Counted from the first letter of the stretch, positions 1 through 8,846 are shown. The stretch: DNA of 40,512 bases from an uncultured SAR116 cluster alpha proteobacterium (GCA_902623185.1 CACNSW010000015.1:1-40512); one strand, 5' to 3'. Made by a program: numbers and translations. Notes: a model not told the origin generated them from the sequence alone.

Positions 1-47
1 CAAGGTGTTGCGGTAATAATAGAGGCTTGCTGAGTTCCTGTTTTCAT
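1..47 (-). CDS. 5' end of an unidentified gene, cut by the window edge
   Basis: An ATG at 47-45 on the minus strand overlaps the paaG stop codon (46-44) in an ATGA arrangement, the usual sign of translational coupling in an operon. The frame stays open to the window edge and reads MKTGTQQASIITATP. Fifteen residues are too few to name a family. Since it follows paaG, another aromatic or acyl-CoA catabolic enzyme is a reasonable guess, but that is inference only. Confidence 0.45.
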   Translation of the reverse strand, partial: MKTGTQQASIITATP

Positions 48-829
48 CGACCTTTAAATTGAGGTGAGCGCTTCTCTAAAAACGCCGAAACACCCTCGAA
101 GTAGTCTTCAGATCTGCCGCATTCAAACTGAGCCTGTGCCTCCAGGTCCAGCTGATCATGTAAATTTTGTTTTGCTGAATTTCTCATCAAGAATTTAGTT
201 TTTGCGTAGGCTAATGTTGGCCCCTGAGCCATGCTGTCCATTAACTCGTGAGCCTTTGGCATCAATAGATGGTCATCATAACTTTTCCAAATTAAACCCC
301 AATTGGCGGCGTCACTCGCAGAGAGTGGTTCGCCACTAAACGCCAGACCCATTGCTCTGGATAGACCTATTTTTGTGGGTATAGACCAGCTTCCTCCCGC
401 ATCAGGAGCAAGCCCAATTTTGGAAAAACTTTGAATAAATGTTGCTGAGTTTGAAGCAATTACCATATCGCATGCTAAGGCCAAGTTTGCGCCGGCACCA
501 GCAGCAACTCCATTGACTGCAGACACCACGGGAAGCGGCAATTTGCTTATCAATTTAACGATTGGGTTTAAACCCTCCCTCAAAATTTTATTAAGATCGG
601 GTAGCGAATTGTTTTTGCTTGGGTCCCGTTCTGATAAATCCTGCCCAGTGCAGAAGGCCCTTCCATGACCTGTAATAAGTATTGCGCGTTTATTTGACTC
701 GCTGATTTCGACCAAGGCACTATATAAAAGTTTGAGCATCTGAGCGTTGAAGCAATTTAGTTTTTTGGGCCTATTAAGTATAATTTTTGTCCAGTTGCCG
801 TAGTCTTCCACTAAAATTGATTTGGTCAT
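44..829 (-). CDS. paaG: PaaG-like enoyl-CoA hydratase/isomerase
   Basis: This crotonase-fold enzyme closely resembles PaaG, the isomerase that converts ring-1,2-epoxyphenylacetyl-CoA to the oxepin-CoA and also moves double bonds later in that pathway. Visible family features are NRPKKLN near the N-terminus, GRAFCTGQDL (oxyanion-hole strand), AVNGVAAGAGANLALACD, FSKIGLAPDAGGSW and the C-terminal GVSAFLEKRSPQFKGR. The start at 829 is preferred over an in-frame ATG at 853 because GGGA lies about 7 bases before it and the extra eight residues match nothing in the family. It is transcribed away from the benzoate-CoA ligase gene and its stop overlaps the next leftward gene. In a Box-pathway setting it may handle dehydroadipyl-CoA double-bond isomerisation rather than phenylacetate. 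Family certain; exact substrate uncertain. Confidence 0.85.
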   Translation of the reverse strand: MTKSILVEDYGNWTKIILNRPKKLNCFNAQMLKLLYSALVEISESNKRAILITGHGRAFCTGQDLSERDPSKNNSLPDLNKILREGLNPIVKLISKLPLPVVSAVNGVAAGAGANLALACDMVIASNSATFIQSFSKIGLAPDAGGSWSIPTKIGLSRAMGLAFSGEPLSASDAANWGLIWKSYDDHLLMPKAHELMDSMAQGPTLAYAKTKFLMRNSAKQNLHDQLDLEAQAQFECGRSEDYFEGVSAFLEKRSPQFKGR

Positions 830-998
830 ATTACATTCCCGAAACAAGTTCATTTAAATTTTTTTTGGGTTAATGTTCTATATATAAACTTTTTATAATT
901 TTATTACAGAGCGAAGTAGACGGTCGGTATTAATGGAAGTGAAAATGTGTAAAACAAAAAAAAGCGTCCCAAATTAAATAGTTAAGCGAGGTTCCAAA

Positions 999-2564
999 AT
1001 GATTCGCAGGAAAACTGAAGGCGTTGGGGGTGCAATTGGAAATGCCGCGACATTTTTTGTTGACTTGCACCTGTCAGAGGGCCGAGGCGATAAAATTGCT
1101 TTCAGGGAATTTGATGGTCAAAAGCGTGAAATTAGCTACTCAGAATTAGCTCGCAACTCCTCCGTTGTTGCGGCTGCGTTGAGAGCGGCGGGGATTTGTT
1201 CTGAACAACGAGCTGCCATGCTTTTGCTTGATACCATTGAATATCCTCAATTGTTTTGGGGTGCTCTTAAAGCTGGTGTTGTGGCGGTTCCACTAAATAC
1301 TTTGCTGGCAGCCAACGTATACGCAAAAATTTTGAGGGACAGTAGAGCCACCGCACTTTTCGTTTCCTCAGATTTATACTCTACAATTGAGCCAGCATTG
1401 GTTGGTAATGAGTTTATTAAACTTATTGTCTTGGTGGGCCATAATAGTGCCACTGGAATAGTCAGATTTGATGAGTTTATCCGATGCCACGAGCCAGCTG
1501 AAACATTTGATACGAGTCCGGACGATATTGCGTTTTGGCTTTATTCATCAGGCTCAACTGGAGAGCCCAAGGGCGTAAAACATATACACAGCAGCCTCAG
1601 ATCTACTTATGATACTTATGGCAGAAATGTTCTTGATATAAATGATAGAGATGTTGTTTATTCTGCGGCAAAGATTTTTTTTGCATATGGTCTAGGAAAC
1701 TCTATGACTTTTCCCATGGCTGTGGGTGCCACTACGCTGTTATATTCAGGGCGCCCAACGCCAAACTCGGTGCTTGAAATAATTACACAAGCTAACCCAT
1801 CCCTATTTTTTGGCGTCCCCACGTTGTACTCCGCTCTGCTAAATGCCGCCCCTAAAAAGGAGAAATTGGAAACGGCATTGCGGTTGTGTATTTCAGCTGG
1901 AGAAGCACTGCCCGCCCCAGTTGGAGTTGGTTGGCTAGAAAAAACTGGTGTTGATATTCTTGACGGAGTTGGTTCCACAGAGATGCTTCATATCTATCTG
2001 TCCAATCACCAAAATGATGTTGTCTATGGTACGAGCGGTGTCGCTGTTTCAGGGTATGAATTGCGCCTTGTGAACGAGGCCGGTGAAGAGGTGGGCGTCG
2101 ACGAAGTTGGAGAGTTGTTAGTTTCGGGGTCATCTGCATCGGATGGTTACTGGAATCAACGTGATAAAAGCAGAAATACTTTCACGGGTGTTTGGACGAG
2201 AACCGGTGATAAATACGAACAAACCCCAGAGGGAAGACTGGTTTATTGCGGTAGAAACGATGATATGTTCAAAGTGTCTGGTATCTGGGTTGCCCCTTTC
2301 GAGGTCGAACAGTCAATATCCGCTCACCATTCAGTGGTTGAGTCTGCTGTAGTTCCAAAAAAAGATGATGACGGCCTGCTAAAGCCGAAAGCCTACGTGG
2401 TGTTAAAAGATAAGACAGACCCTAAGGGTCTTGCCGAGTTGCTTAAGGAACACGTGAAAAGCCAAATTGGAAAATGGAAGTATCCTAGGTGGATTGAATT
2501 TGTGAGTGATTTGCCCAAGACCGCAACCGGAAAGATTCAGCGGTTTAAATTGCGTGAGAGATAG
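999..2564 (+). CDS. bclA: Benzoate-CoA ligase
   Basis: This ANL-superfamily acyl-CoA synthetase activates benzoate (or a close aromatic acid) to benzoyl-CoA with ATP and CoA, the entry step of the Box pathway. The 521 residues show the AMP-binding loop YSSGSTGEPKGVKH (about 182-195), the adenylate motif GVGSTEMLHIYLSN characteristic of benzoate-CoA ligases rather than fatty-acid ligases, the hinge region GRNDDMFKVSGIWVAPFEVE and a C-terminal catalytic lysine in PKTATGKIQR. The length is usual for the family. Start: ATG preceded by a modest GAGG. The next gene begins 2 bases after the stop, so the two are co-transcribed. The 169-base divergent gap to paaG is very AT-rich and must hold both promoters, but no clear -35/-10 pair stood out. 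Activity with substituted benzoates (for example 2-aminobenzoate) cannot be excluded. Confidence 0.92.
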   Translation: MIRRKTEGVGGAIGNAATFFVDLHLSEGRGDKIAFREFDGQKREISYSELARNSSVVAAALRAAGICSEQRAAMLLLDTIEYPQLFWGALKAGVVAVPLNTLLAANVYAKILRDSRATALFVSSDLYSTIEPALVGNEFIKLIVLVGHNSATGIVRFDEFIRCHEPAETFDTSPDDIAFWLYSSGSTGEPKGVKHIHSSLRSTYDTYGRNVLDINDRDVVYSAAKIFFAYGLGNSMTFPMAVGATTLLYSGRPTPNSVLEIITQANPSLFFGVPTLYSALLNAAPKKEKLETALRLCISAGEALPAPVGVGWLEKTGVDILDGVGSTEMLHIYLSNHQNDVVYGTSGVAVSGYELRLVNEAGEEVGVDEVGELLVSGSSASDGYWNQRDKSRNTFTGVWTRTGDKYEQTPEGRLVYCGRNDDMFKVSGIWVAPFEVEQSISAHHSVVESAVVPKKDDDGLLKPKAYVVLKDKTDPKGLAELLKEHVKSQIGKWKYPRWIEFVSDLPKTATGKIQRFKLRER

Positions 2565-2566
2565 CA

Positions 2567-3376
2567 GTGTCCAATTTTAATTGGAGTGATGATGAAAGGG
2601 GTTCATTGACGGTTGATGGCATGACGCTGGAGTATCAATGCCACGGTCCATCACCCAGAGCAATGCCTACAATCGTTATGCTCCACGAAGGCCTTGGATG
2701 TATTGAGTTGTGGCGTGATTTTCCGAAAAAAATCTCTGAAGCAACAGGTTACGGGGTTTTCGTTTACTCAAGACCGGGATATGGGAAGTCAGATTGTGAA
2801 AATTCTCCTTGGAGCTTAGACTATATGGCTTACCATGCCAAATTTGTTCTGCCGAAAGTATTGAATGAACTATCCCTTAAAAAATTCTTGCTATTAGGCC
2901 ACAGTGATGGAGCGAGCATTTCAGCTTTATATGCTGGAAATATAGAGGATCACCGTTTGTTGGGTATTATTCTTCTGGCACCCCATTTTTTTGCTGAAGA
3001 CATTTGTATTGCATCAATCGAAGAAGCAACAATTTCTTTTAACGAGGGTGGGCTGAAAGAAAAACTCGAAAAGTATCACATTAATGCTTCATACTGTTTT
3101 ACCGGATGGAGCCAAACCTGGCTAGATCCTTCGTTTCGATCTTGGGATATAACGGATTGCATCGATTATTTTAGGGTCCCAGTCTTGGCAATCCAGGGAG
3201 AAGACGATCAATATGGCACCATGAGACAACTAGATGAGATTGCTGCCCGTTGTTATTCCCCCCTTATTCAGCTGCGTTTAAAAAATTGTAGGCATTCCCC
3301 ACAATTCGATCAGTCCTATAAGACTGTTTCTGCTATCTCCTCGTTTTGTGAACGCTTGTCATCGTTTGAATCATAA
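2567..3376 (+). CDS. Alpha/beta hydrolase of a benzoyl-CoA (box) cluster
   Basis: This 269-residue alpha/beta hydrolase starts at GTG two bases after the ligase stop, so it is in the same transcript. The nucleophile elbow GHSDGAS puts the catalytic Ser at 113. A likely acid is in QGEDDQYGT and the likely catalytic His in RHSPQF near the C-terminus. The N-terminal HEGLGCIELWRDFP pattern is, from memory, typical of hydrolases found beside box genes, where they have been proposed to act as lactone hydrolases or as thioesterases relieving CoA trapping. The sequence alone does not decide between these. No signal peptide is present, so it is cytoplasmic. Codon use is as AT-rich as its neighbours. 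Confidence 0.8.
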   Translation: MSNFNWSDDERGSLTVDGMTLEYQCHGPSPRAMPTIVMLHEGLGCIELWRDFPKKISEATGYGVFVYSRPGYGKSDCENSPWSLDYMAYHAKFVLPKVLNELSLKKFLLLGHSDGASISALYAGNIEDHRLLGIILLAPHFFAEDICIASIEEATISFNEGGLKEKLEKYHINASYCFTGWSQTWLDPSFRSWDITDCIDYFRVPVLAIQGEDDQYGTMRQLDEIAARCYSPLIQLRLKNCRHSPQFDQSYKTVSAISSFCERLSSFES

Positions 3377-3512
3377 TGCTTGTGTATTTTGGCTTTGACA
3401 AATTTTGCATTATGATCTGAGCAATATATTTCATAATTTCTATCAATAATGTTATGATATCCAATGTTTCACCGGTAATAGGCAATATAATGCTACCAGA
3501 AAGCGCAATGTT

Positions 3513-3521
3513 TTTACTGCA
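3513..3521 (+). promoter_or_regulatory. Candidate BoxR-type site before boxC
   Basis: The nine-base word TTTACTGCA occurs here, about 27 bases before the boxC start, and again before boxB at 5236-5244. Known BoxR operators contain TGCA cores (recalled, not checked). This 171-base gap after the hydrolase gene probably holds a promoter for boxC. The assignment is speculative. Confidence 0.25.
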
Positions 3522-3547
3522 TGTGAGGCATCAAAAGGAGTAAAGTG

Positions 3548-5233
3548 ATGGGTAATAATAGTCCGATACTAATTGATGGGATTATAAATTTTCAAATTAC
3601 CCCGTCAGAATACCGTCATTGGCGCGTGGAATATGATGAGGATGTTGCCACCATTTATATGGATGTCACTGAAACCGCTGGGTTATATGAAGACTATGAA
3701 TTGAAGTTAAATTCGTATGATCTCAGCGTGGATATCGAATTATCAGATATAGTGCAACGCATGAGATTTGAGCATCCTGACGTCAAAGTGGTAATAATCA
3801 AATCTGGCAAAGAGCGTGTTTTTTGTGCTGGCGCAAATATTAGAATGCTGGCTTCTGCAGACCATGTGCACAAGGTCAATTTTTGCAAATTTACAAATGA
3901 AACACGGAACGCAATAGAGGCCGCGGAATGTGAGTCAGACCAGCAATATATTTGTGCGATCCGTGGTGTTTGTGCTGGTGGTGGGTATGAATTAGCCCTT
4001 GCATGCAATCACATTATGTTAGTAGACGACGGTTCGTCTGCTGTAGCTCTTCCCGAAGTGCCCCTCCTTGCGGTGCTGCCTGGCACTGGAGGTCTAACAA
4101 GGTTAACAGACAAACGCGGCGTACGCCGTGATTTATGTGATGTTTTCTGCGCCATGGAAGAGGGAGTAAAGGGACAACGTGCCAAAAATTGGCGATTAGT
4201 CGATGAAGTTGTAATGAACTCAAAATTCGATGATTTTGTAGAAAAGAAAGCGCGTGAGCTTGCTGAAAGAAAAACCAGTAATGATGAGAAAAACGGTATC
4301 TCGTTAAAACCGCTCGTGAAGACATTTTTTAATAATGGCTCGATAGGGTATTCCACAATTTTGGTAGAAATTGACCGAGAAAGAAGTTGTGCAACAATTC
4401 GTATTGATGGGCCCAAAACCCCTCCTCCTAATAATATGGAGGAGCTTGTAGACATTGGTTCAGATGCATATTTGCTCGGCTTAGCACGTGAACTTGATGA
4501 CGCAATTTTGCACCTGCGATTTAACGAGCCGGAGATAGGGCTACTGATTTTCTGCTCTGCGGGAAATGCTGAGGTGTTACTTGCACATGAAAAATTGTTG
4601 TTACAAAACCAAGATCATTGGTTAGCCAGGGAGGTATGTTTTTTATGGAAAAGGGTTCTGAAAAGAATTGATCTCACATCGAGGTCCATGATCGCGCTTG
4701 TAGAACATGGCTCGTGTTTTGTAGGCACCGTCGCTGAGTTGCTGTTTGCTGTGGATCGCTCGTATATGATGCAAGGTGAGTTTGAAGGTGACAATCGTAG
4801 TTTAGCACGGATTGCTTTGTCTGATGCTAATTTTGGGCTTTACCCGATGTCAAATGGACTCAGCCGTCTCGGCACCAGGTTTCTTGGAGAGGAGAGTAGT
4901 GTCACTATCGCCAGGGGCTTTTTAGGCAAACTTATAGATGCCAACGAAGCTGAAGAACTTGGGCTAATCACCTTTTCCTATGATGATGTAGACTGGGAAG
5001 ACGAGGTGCGCATTTTCACTGAAGAACGGGTAAGCTTTTCGCCAGATGCAATGACTGGGATGGAGGCGAATCTTCGTTTTGCGGGTCCGGAGACGATGGA
5101 AACGAAGATCTTTGGTAGGCTCACGGCCTGGCAAAACTGGATTTTTCAAAGACCAAATGCTGCCGGTGAAAAAGGTGCTCTACAGCGATATGGTTCAGGG
5201 ATAAGAGGGGATTATGAGAAGTCTCGTGTTTAG
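3548..5233 (+). CDS. boxC: Benzoyl-CoA-dihydrodiol lyase BoxC
   Basis: BoxC opens the epoxidised ring of benzoyl-CoA (2,3-epoxybenzoyl-CoA), giving 3,4-dehydroadipyl-CoA semialdehyde plus formate. The 561 residues form the double-length crotonase family member expected for BoxC. Residues VFCAGANIRML and GVCAGGGYELALACN form the oxyanion hole and CoA pocket, followed by ALPEVPLLAVLPGTGGL, and a second degenerate crotonase half follows, containing IALVEHGSCFVGTVAELLFA. The ATG at 3548 is chosen over an in-frame GTG at 3545 because AGGAG at 3536-3540 is then 7 bases away. boxB follows after an 80-base gap. Length, domain order and linkage to boxB make the call secure. Confidence 0.93.
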   Translation: MGNNSPILIDGIINFQITPSEYRHWRVEYDEDVATIYMDVTETAGLYEDYELKLNSYDLSVDIELSDIVQRMRFEHPDVKVVIIKSGKERVFCAGANIRMLASADHVHKVNFCKFTNETRNAIEAAECESDQQYICAIRGVCAGGGYELALACNHIMLVDDGSSAVALPEVPLLAVLPGTGGLTRLTDKRGVRRDLCDVFCAMEEGVKGQRAKNWRLVDEVVMNSKFDDFVEKKARELAERKTSNDEKNGISLKPLVKTFFNNGSIGYSTILVEIDRERSCATIRIDGPKTPPPNNMEELVDIGSDAYLLGLARELDDAILHLRFNEPEIGLLIFCSAGNAEVLLAHEKLLLQNQDHWLAREVCFLWKRVLKRIDLTSRSMIALVEHGSCFVGTVAELLFAVDRSYMMQGEFEGDNRSLARIALSDANFGLYPMSNGLSRLGTRFLGEESSVTIARGFLGKLIDANEAEELGLITFSYDDVDWEDEVRIFTEERVSFSPDAMTGMEANLRFAGPETMETKIFGRLTAWQNWIFQRPNAAGEKGALQRYGSGIRGDYEKSRV

Positions 5234-5235
5234 AA

Positions 5236-5244
5236 TTTACTGCA
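5236..5244 (+). promoter_or_regulatory. Candidate BoxR-type site before boxB
   Basis: This is the second copy of TTTACTGCA, immediately after the boxC stop and about 70 bases before boxB, in the same orientation as the copy upstream of boxC. It could be an internal operator or promoter element of the box operon. A chance match in AT-rich DNA is quite possible. Confidence 0.2.
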
Positions 5245-5313
5245 ATTCGGCAAACACACATCCCTATCCCATTTTATTAAATGTGACTTATAAATTGTGA
5301 TGAGTATGTAATT

Positions 5314-6765
5314 ATGAATGATATGATTAACGTGAGCTATGACTCCCAAATCCCAAACAATGTTGGTTTGTCCTCAGACAGGCGTGTCCTTAAAGCTTTG
5401 AAGAAATGGCATCCAGGTTACATAAATTGGTGGAGTGGGACCATCCCAAAGCAATTCCAAGATGCGAATGTATATCTCCGAACAGCCGTTAGCGTCGATA
5501 GTGGTGGTTGGGCTAAGTTTGATTATGTAAAAATGCCTGACTATAAATGGGGGGTTTTGCTTGCACCACAAGTTGAAGATAGGCGGATTTGCTTTGGCGA
5601 GCATGCTGGTGAGAAAGCGTGGCAAGAGGTGCCAGGTGAATATCGAGCAATGCTCCGAAGATTGATTGTCATTCAAGGCGACACGGAACCGGGTTCTGTT
5701 GAGCAACAGAAATTCCTTGGCTTAACGGCACCCTCATTATACGACATGAGAAACTTATTCCAGGTTAACGTTGAAGAGGGCCGCCATTTGTGGGCAATGG
5801 TTTATCTCCTTCATAAGTATTTTGGTGCCGATGGTCGCGAGGAAGCAGATTTGTTGCTTCGGAGAAGCTCAGGATCAGAGGAAGCGCCCAGAATGCTTGG
5901 GGCGTTTAACGAAGAGACGCCAGATTGGCTATCATTTTTTATGTTCACCTATTTTACTGATCGTGATGGAAAAATGCAGTTAGAAAGCCTGGCGCAGTCA
6001 GGTTTTGATCCTCTTAGTCGGACTTGCCGATTTATGCTTACTGAGGAGGCTCATCATATGTTTGTCGGTGAAACCGGGGTGGGCCGCACTATACAGGCCA
6101 CTCTAAATGCGATGAGCAAGGCTGGTATAACAGATCCATATGATATAAACGGGATTAGGGATCTTGGGGTAATTGATTTGCCAACCATTCAGAAAAAATT
6201 GAACCTACACTACTCTTTATCGTTGGATTTGTTTGGACAAGAGGTCTCAACCAACGCTGCAAATTCCTTCAACGCCGGGATAAAGGGGCGTTATATGGAA
6301 CATCGCCTGAAAGATGATCATCGTCTATCTGATCAGACATATACAATAAAAACGCTAGAAGATGGTCTCATTGTCCCCAAAATTGTACCGGCTTTGAGTG
6401 CTATTAATATGCGACTTCGCGATGACTACGTTGTTGATGCAATGGGAGGAATAAATCGCTGGAATAGGTCCATAAAGCGAGAAAAAATCGACTTCACTTT
6501 AAGACTTCCGCATGAAGGCTTTAACAGATCTATTGGATTGTTTGCGGGACATTCTGTTACTCCAAATGGCGAAGTGATCAGCAAGTCCAGTTGGGATACA
6601 CAATCAGTTGACTGGCTTCCATCAAGTGATGACGCAAGCTTCATAGTCTCCCTTATGAAGCCATGCCACGAGGTTGGCAAATTTGCGAGTTGGATTGCGC
6701 CACCAAAGGTTGGAATTAATAATCAAGCGGGGGATTTCGAGTACGTGCAACTTCATATGGCGTAA
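5314..6765 (+). CDS. boxB: Benzoyl-CoA 2,3-epoxidase oxygenase subunit BoxB
   Basis: BoxB is the diiron oxygenase that epoxidises benzoyl-CoA with O2. All six diiron ligands known from Azoarcus BoxB (recalled as E120, E150, H153, D211, E240, H243) appear here at a constant offset of +5: E125, E155, H158, D216, E245 and H248. They lie in QGDTEPGSVE, NVEEGRHLW, FTDRDGK and LTEEAHHMF. The N-terminal PNNVGLSSDR and YLRTAVSVDSGGWAKFDYVK blocks are also typical, and 483 residues is normal length. The start could be this ATG or the ATG three codons later; neither has a strong ribosome-binding site. BoxB needs reducing power from BoxA in known systems, but boxA is not in the window; a flavodoxin gene follows instead. 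Confidence 0.94.
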   Translation: MNDMINVSYDSQIPNNVGLSSDRRVLKALKKWHPGYINWWSGTIPKQFQDANVYLRTAVSVDSGGWAKFDYVKMPDYKWGVLLAPQVEDRRICFGEHAGEKAWQEVPGEYRAMLRRLIVIQGDTEPGSVEQQKFLGLTAPSLYDMRNLFQVNVEEGRHLWAMVYLLHKYFGADGREEADLLLRRSSGSEEAPRMLGAFNEETPDWLSFFMFTYFTDRDGKMQLESLAQSGFDPLSRTCRFMLTEEAHHMFVGETGVGRTIQATLNAMSKAGITDPYDINGIRDLGVIDLPTIQKKLNLHYSLSLDLFGQEVSTNAANSFNAGIKGRYMEHRLKDDHRLSDQTYTIKTLEDGLIVPKIVPALSAINMRLRDDYVVDAMGGINRWNRSIKREKIDFTLRLPHEGFNRSIGLFAGHSVTPNGEVISKSSWDTQSVDWLPSSDDASFIVSLMKPCHEVGKFASWIAPPKVGINNQAGDFEYVQLHMA

Positions 6766-6881
6766 CCCACTCAGCTCAATTTCTAATACAGGGATTGGAA
6801 ACTGGACCTGCCCGGGATCGACTCCTTTTAGGGATTTAGCTCAGCAGATTAAAATAATGCATAGAGGGAAAATAAACTCTG

Positions 6882-7352
6882 ATGAAAATAAAGTTGTATT
6901 ACGCCACAATTTTAGGCACCTCACAAATGGTTTGTGAAGACATCGTAGAAGCGATGGGTGAAGATTATGATTTTTCACTATCTGATATTATGCACCTCAG
7001 TGTTGATGATTTAAACCAAGATGCTTTTTTTGTCTTTGTATCCTCGACAACGGGTCATGGTGAAATGCCTGACTCGGCTTTAGATTTTGTTGAAGAGGTC
7101 CGGGAGCGGCAGCCGAATTTATCAGGGTTAAGGTTTGCTATTTTTGGATTAGGAGATCAGGGCTATGCGGATACGTTCAATATGGGTAGCCAACGACTTT
7201 TAGAACTACTGAAAGAACATGGTGCTATTCAAATAGGAGAAAGAGGAATTTTTGATGCCTCGTCAGGGGAGATGCCTGAAGATATAGCAATCCCATGGCT
7301 TGGCGAAACGTTGAAAGCCTATGAAAATGAATATGTTGTGGGTAATGTCTGA
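6882..7352 (+). CDS. Flavodoxin/MioC-like FMN protein in the box operon
   Basis: This 156-residue protein matches a short-chain flavodoxin of the MioC/P450-reductase type. The FMN phosphate loop is ATILGTSQM near residue 8. The ring-binding loops are SSTTGHGEMPDSA and FGLGDQGYADTFNMG. GAGGGA lies about 12 bases before the start. It sits between boxB and boxR and overlaps the boxR start by eight bases, so it is part of the operon. In described Box systems electrons reach BoxB from BoxA, an FAD/iron-sulfur reductase absent here; the simplest inference is that this flavodoxin is BoxB's electron donor, reduced by a general reductase elsewhere. It could also serve the Rieske oxygenase encoded downstream. 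Family call is strong; partner is inferred. Confidence 0.85.
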   Translation: MKIKLYYATILGTSQMVCEDIVEAMGEDYDFSLSDIMHLSVDDLNQDAFFVFVSSTTGHGEMPDSALDFVEEVRERQPNLSGLRFAIFGLGDQGYADTFNMGSQRLLELLKEHGAIQIGERGIFDASSGEMPEDIAIPWLGETLKAYENEYVVGNV

Positions 7353-8262
7353 TCTCAAAGATAGCGAAGCTTTTTCGGATATACCTCTTAAATTAGGCCA
7401 TCAGGATTTTAGCATATTCGCGTGCGAACTGGGGCGGCGCCTTCGCAATGCCAGGCTAAATAAAAATTTTTCTAGGCGAGAACTCTCCAAGTTATCAAAC
7501 GTTTCAACCAGACATCTGGCTCATCTCGAGCTCGGTTCTGCGAACATTTCTATTGCGTTGTTGTATCGCGTAGCTCTTGCACTCGAGCTTGATATAAATC
7601 GAATGTTGTCTTTTTTAGGATACACCGACTCCGTTGTAAACGAAGTAGCAGAACGCTTTTCAAATGCGAGTCAAGAGCAACAATCTGATGTCTTGACTGC
7701 TTTGGGTATTAACCAAATTAAAGATGCCTCTAAGTCTAGTCGCGTTGCATTAGTCGGTGTAAGGGGGGGAGGTAAAACCACTCTTGGAAACGCTTTAGCA
7801 AGTCATTTCGACGTCCCATTCGTTGAAGTCTCAAATGAGATCAAGGCTTTGAGCGGTATCTCAGTGTCCGAGGTCATAGAATTATATGGTATGGATGGAT
7901 TTCGTCGGTATGAACATAAGGCAATTACAAATAATAAAAATATCTACAGTTCGGTAGTGCTGGCTGTTGGTGGCGGTATCGTCGAGTCGAGTTTGAACCT
8001 CAGACTATTATTGAAGAATTACACCACGGTTTGGGTGAAGGCTAGGGCGGATGAACATATTTCTAGGGTCCGCGCCCAAGGAGACGAGCGTCCAATGCAG
8101 GGTTTCTTGGCTGCGCGAGAGCACTTGCAGTCTCTCTTAGAAATGCGCCGGCAATATTTTGATTATACCGACTTTGTTTTGGATACCTCGATGAAGTCAG
8201 TTCGAGAATCAATCGAAGAGGTGATTGAATTAGCGTCCGTTGAAAAATTTTTTGATGAGTAG
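7345..8262 (+). CDS. boxR: BoxR-type regulator (XRE helix-turn-helix plus shikimate-kinase-like domain)
   Basis: The 305-residue protein joins an XRE helix-turn-helix (about 29-88; RRLRNARLNKNFSRRELSKL, then STRHLAHLELG) to a shikimate-kinase-like effector domain with a P-loop GVRGGGKTT at 138-146 and GGGIVESS further on. This is the architecture of BoxR, the transcriptional repressor of box genes that is released by benzoyl-CoA. The start at 7345 is chosen because its ATG overlaps the flavodoxin stop (ATGTCTGA); in-frame ATGs upstream would overlap more. It ends the first box gene block; a 149-base gap follows before the Rieske module. It probably controls both the box genes and the linked oxygenase genes, but that is inferred from position. 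Confidence 0.9.
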   Translation: MSDLKDSEAFSDIPLKLGHQDFSIFACELGRRLRNARLNKNFSRRELSKLSNVSTRHLAHLELGSANISIALLYRVALALELDINRMLSFLGYTDSVVNEVAERFSNASQEQQSDVLTALGINQIKDASKSSRVALVGVRGGGKTTLGNALASHFDVPFVEVSNEIKALSGISVSEVIELYGMDGFRRYEHKAITNNKNIYSSVVLAVGGGIVESSLNLRLLLKNYTTVWVKARADEHISRVRAQGDERPMQGFLAAREHLQSLLEMRRQYFDYTDFVLDTSMKSVRESIEEVIELASVEKFFDE

Positions 8263-8411
8263 AGTTTAATCTACGATGTTTTGGTTTAAACTCTTTGATC
8301 AATTTAATTTAGCTCTGATGGAATTTCCGGTCTAATCTTATGAGAAGCAATTGCGAAACTTTTACGCATTCAATGAATTTCAACTGTAATGAGTAACTTA
8401 TCCTCTGCTCA

Positions 8412-8819
8412 ATGGAGTGTCAGACCTCACCAATGTCAACACCGCTGGAAATTATAGTCAAAGACGCCAATGGCTGGGTCTTTCTAATTGAGAAAGATGC
8501 GCTAGAGTGTGATCGTCCATTAATACCTGTGAAAATTGGTGGAGATAAATACATTCTGTTTAAAGATGGAGAAGGCCGGATTGGTCTAATTGCGAGAAAC
8601 TGTCCTCATAGAGGCGCTGATCTTTGTTTTGGACGGCTTGAAAAAGGTGGTATACGCTGTCCTTTTCATGGGTGGTATTTTGATAAAAATGGTCAATGTT
8701 TAGAACAGCCAGCCGAGCCACCTGATTCCAAAATGTTCAATGCGATTAAATTGCCAAACCTACAAGTTAAATTAGAGAAAAAGGGTGTTTATGCTTATAT
8801 TGACGCACAGGATAGATAA
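8412..8819 (+). CDS. Free-standing Rieske [2Fe-2S] domain protein, oxygenase type
   Basis: This 135-residue protein consists essentially of one Rieske domain. Cluster ligands are C64 and H66 (NCPHRGADL) and C83 and H86 (RCPFHGWYF), spaced C-x-H-x16-C-x2-H. The sequence around and after them (HGWYFDKNGQCLEQPAEP) resembles the N-terminal domain of phthalate-dioxygenase/LigX-type oxygenase alpha subunits rather than a bacterial Rieske ferredoxin. The following gene encodes the rest of such an alpha subunit with its own Rieske fingers missing, so this protein most likely supplies the cluster in trans. A start at the in-frame ATG at 8433 is equally possible; neither has a good ribosome-binding site. 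The gap to the next gene is 27 bases. Confidence 0.85.
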   Translation: MECQTSPMSTPLEIIVKDANGWVFLIEKDALECDRPLIPVKIGGDKYILFKDGEGRIGLIARNCPHRGADLCFGRLEKGGIRCPFHGWYFDKNGQCLEQPAEPPDSKMFNAIKLPNLQVKLEKKGVYAYIDAQDR

Positions 8820-8846
8820 ACTCTTCAGAACGTTGGAGATGATTAG

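Noticed and set aside
4009-4455. 148-residue minus-strand frame
   Set aside because: Antisense shadow within boxC, which has strong family motifs throughout.
8261-8292. AGTTTAA...TTAAACT hairpin after boxR as a terminator
   Set aside because: The stem is AT-only, the loop is long (about 16 bases) and no T-tract follows, so it is not a convincing Rho-independent terminator.
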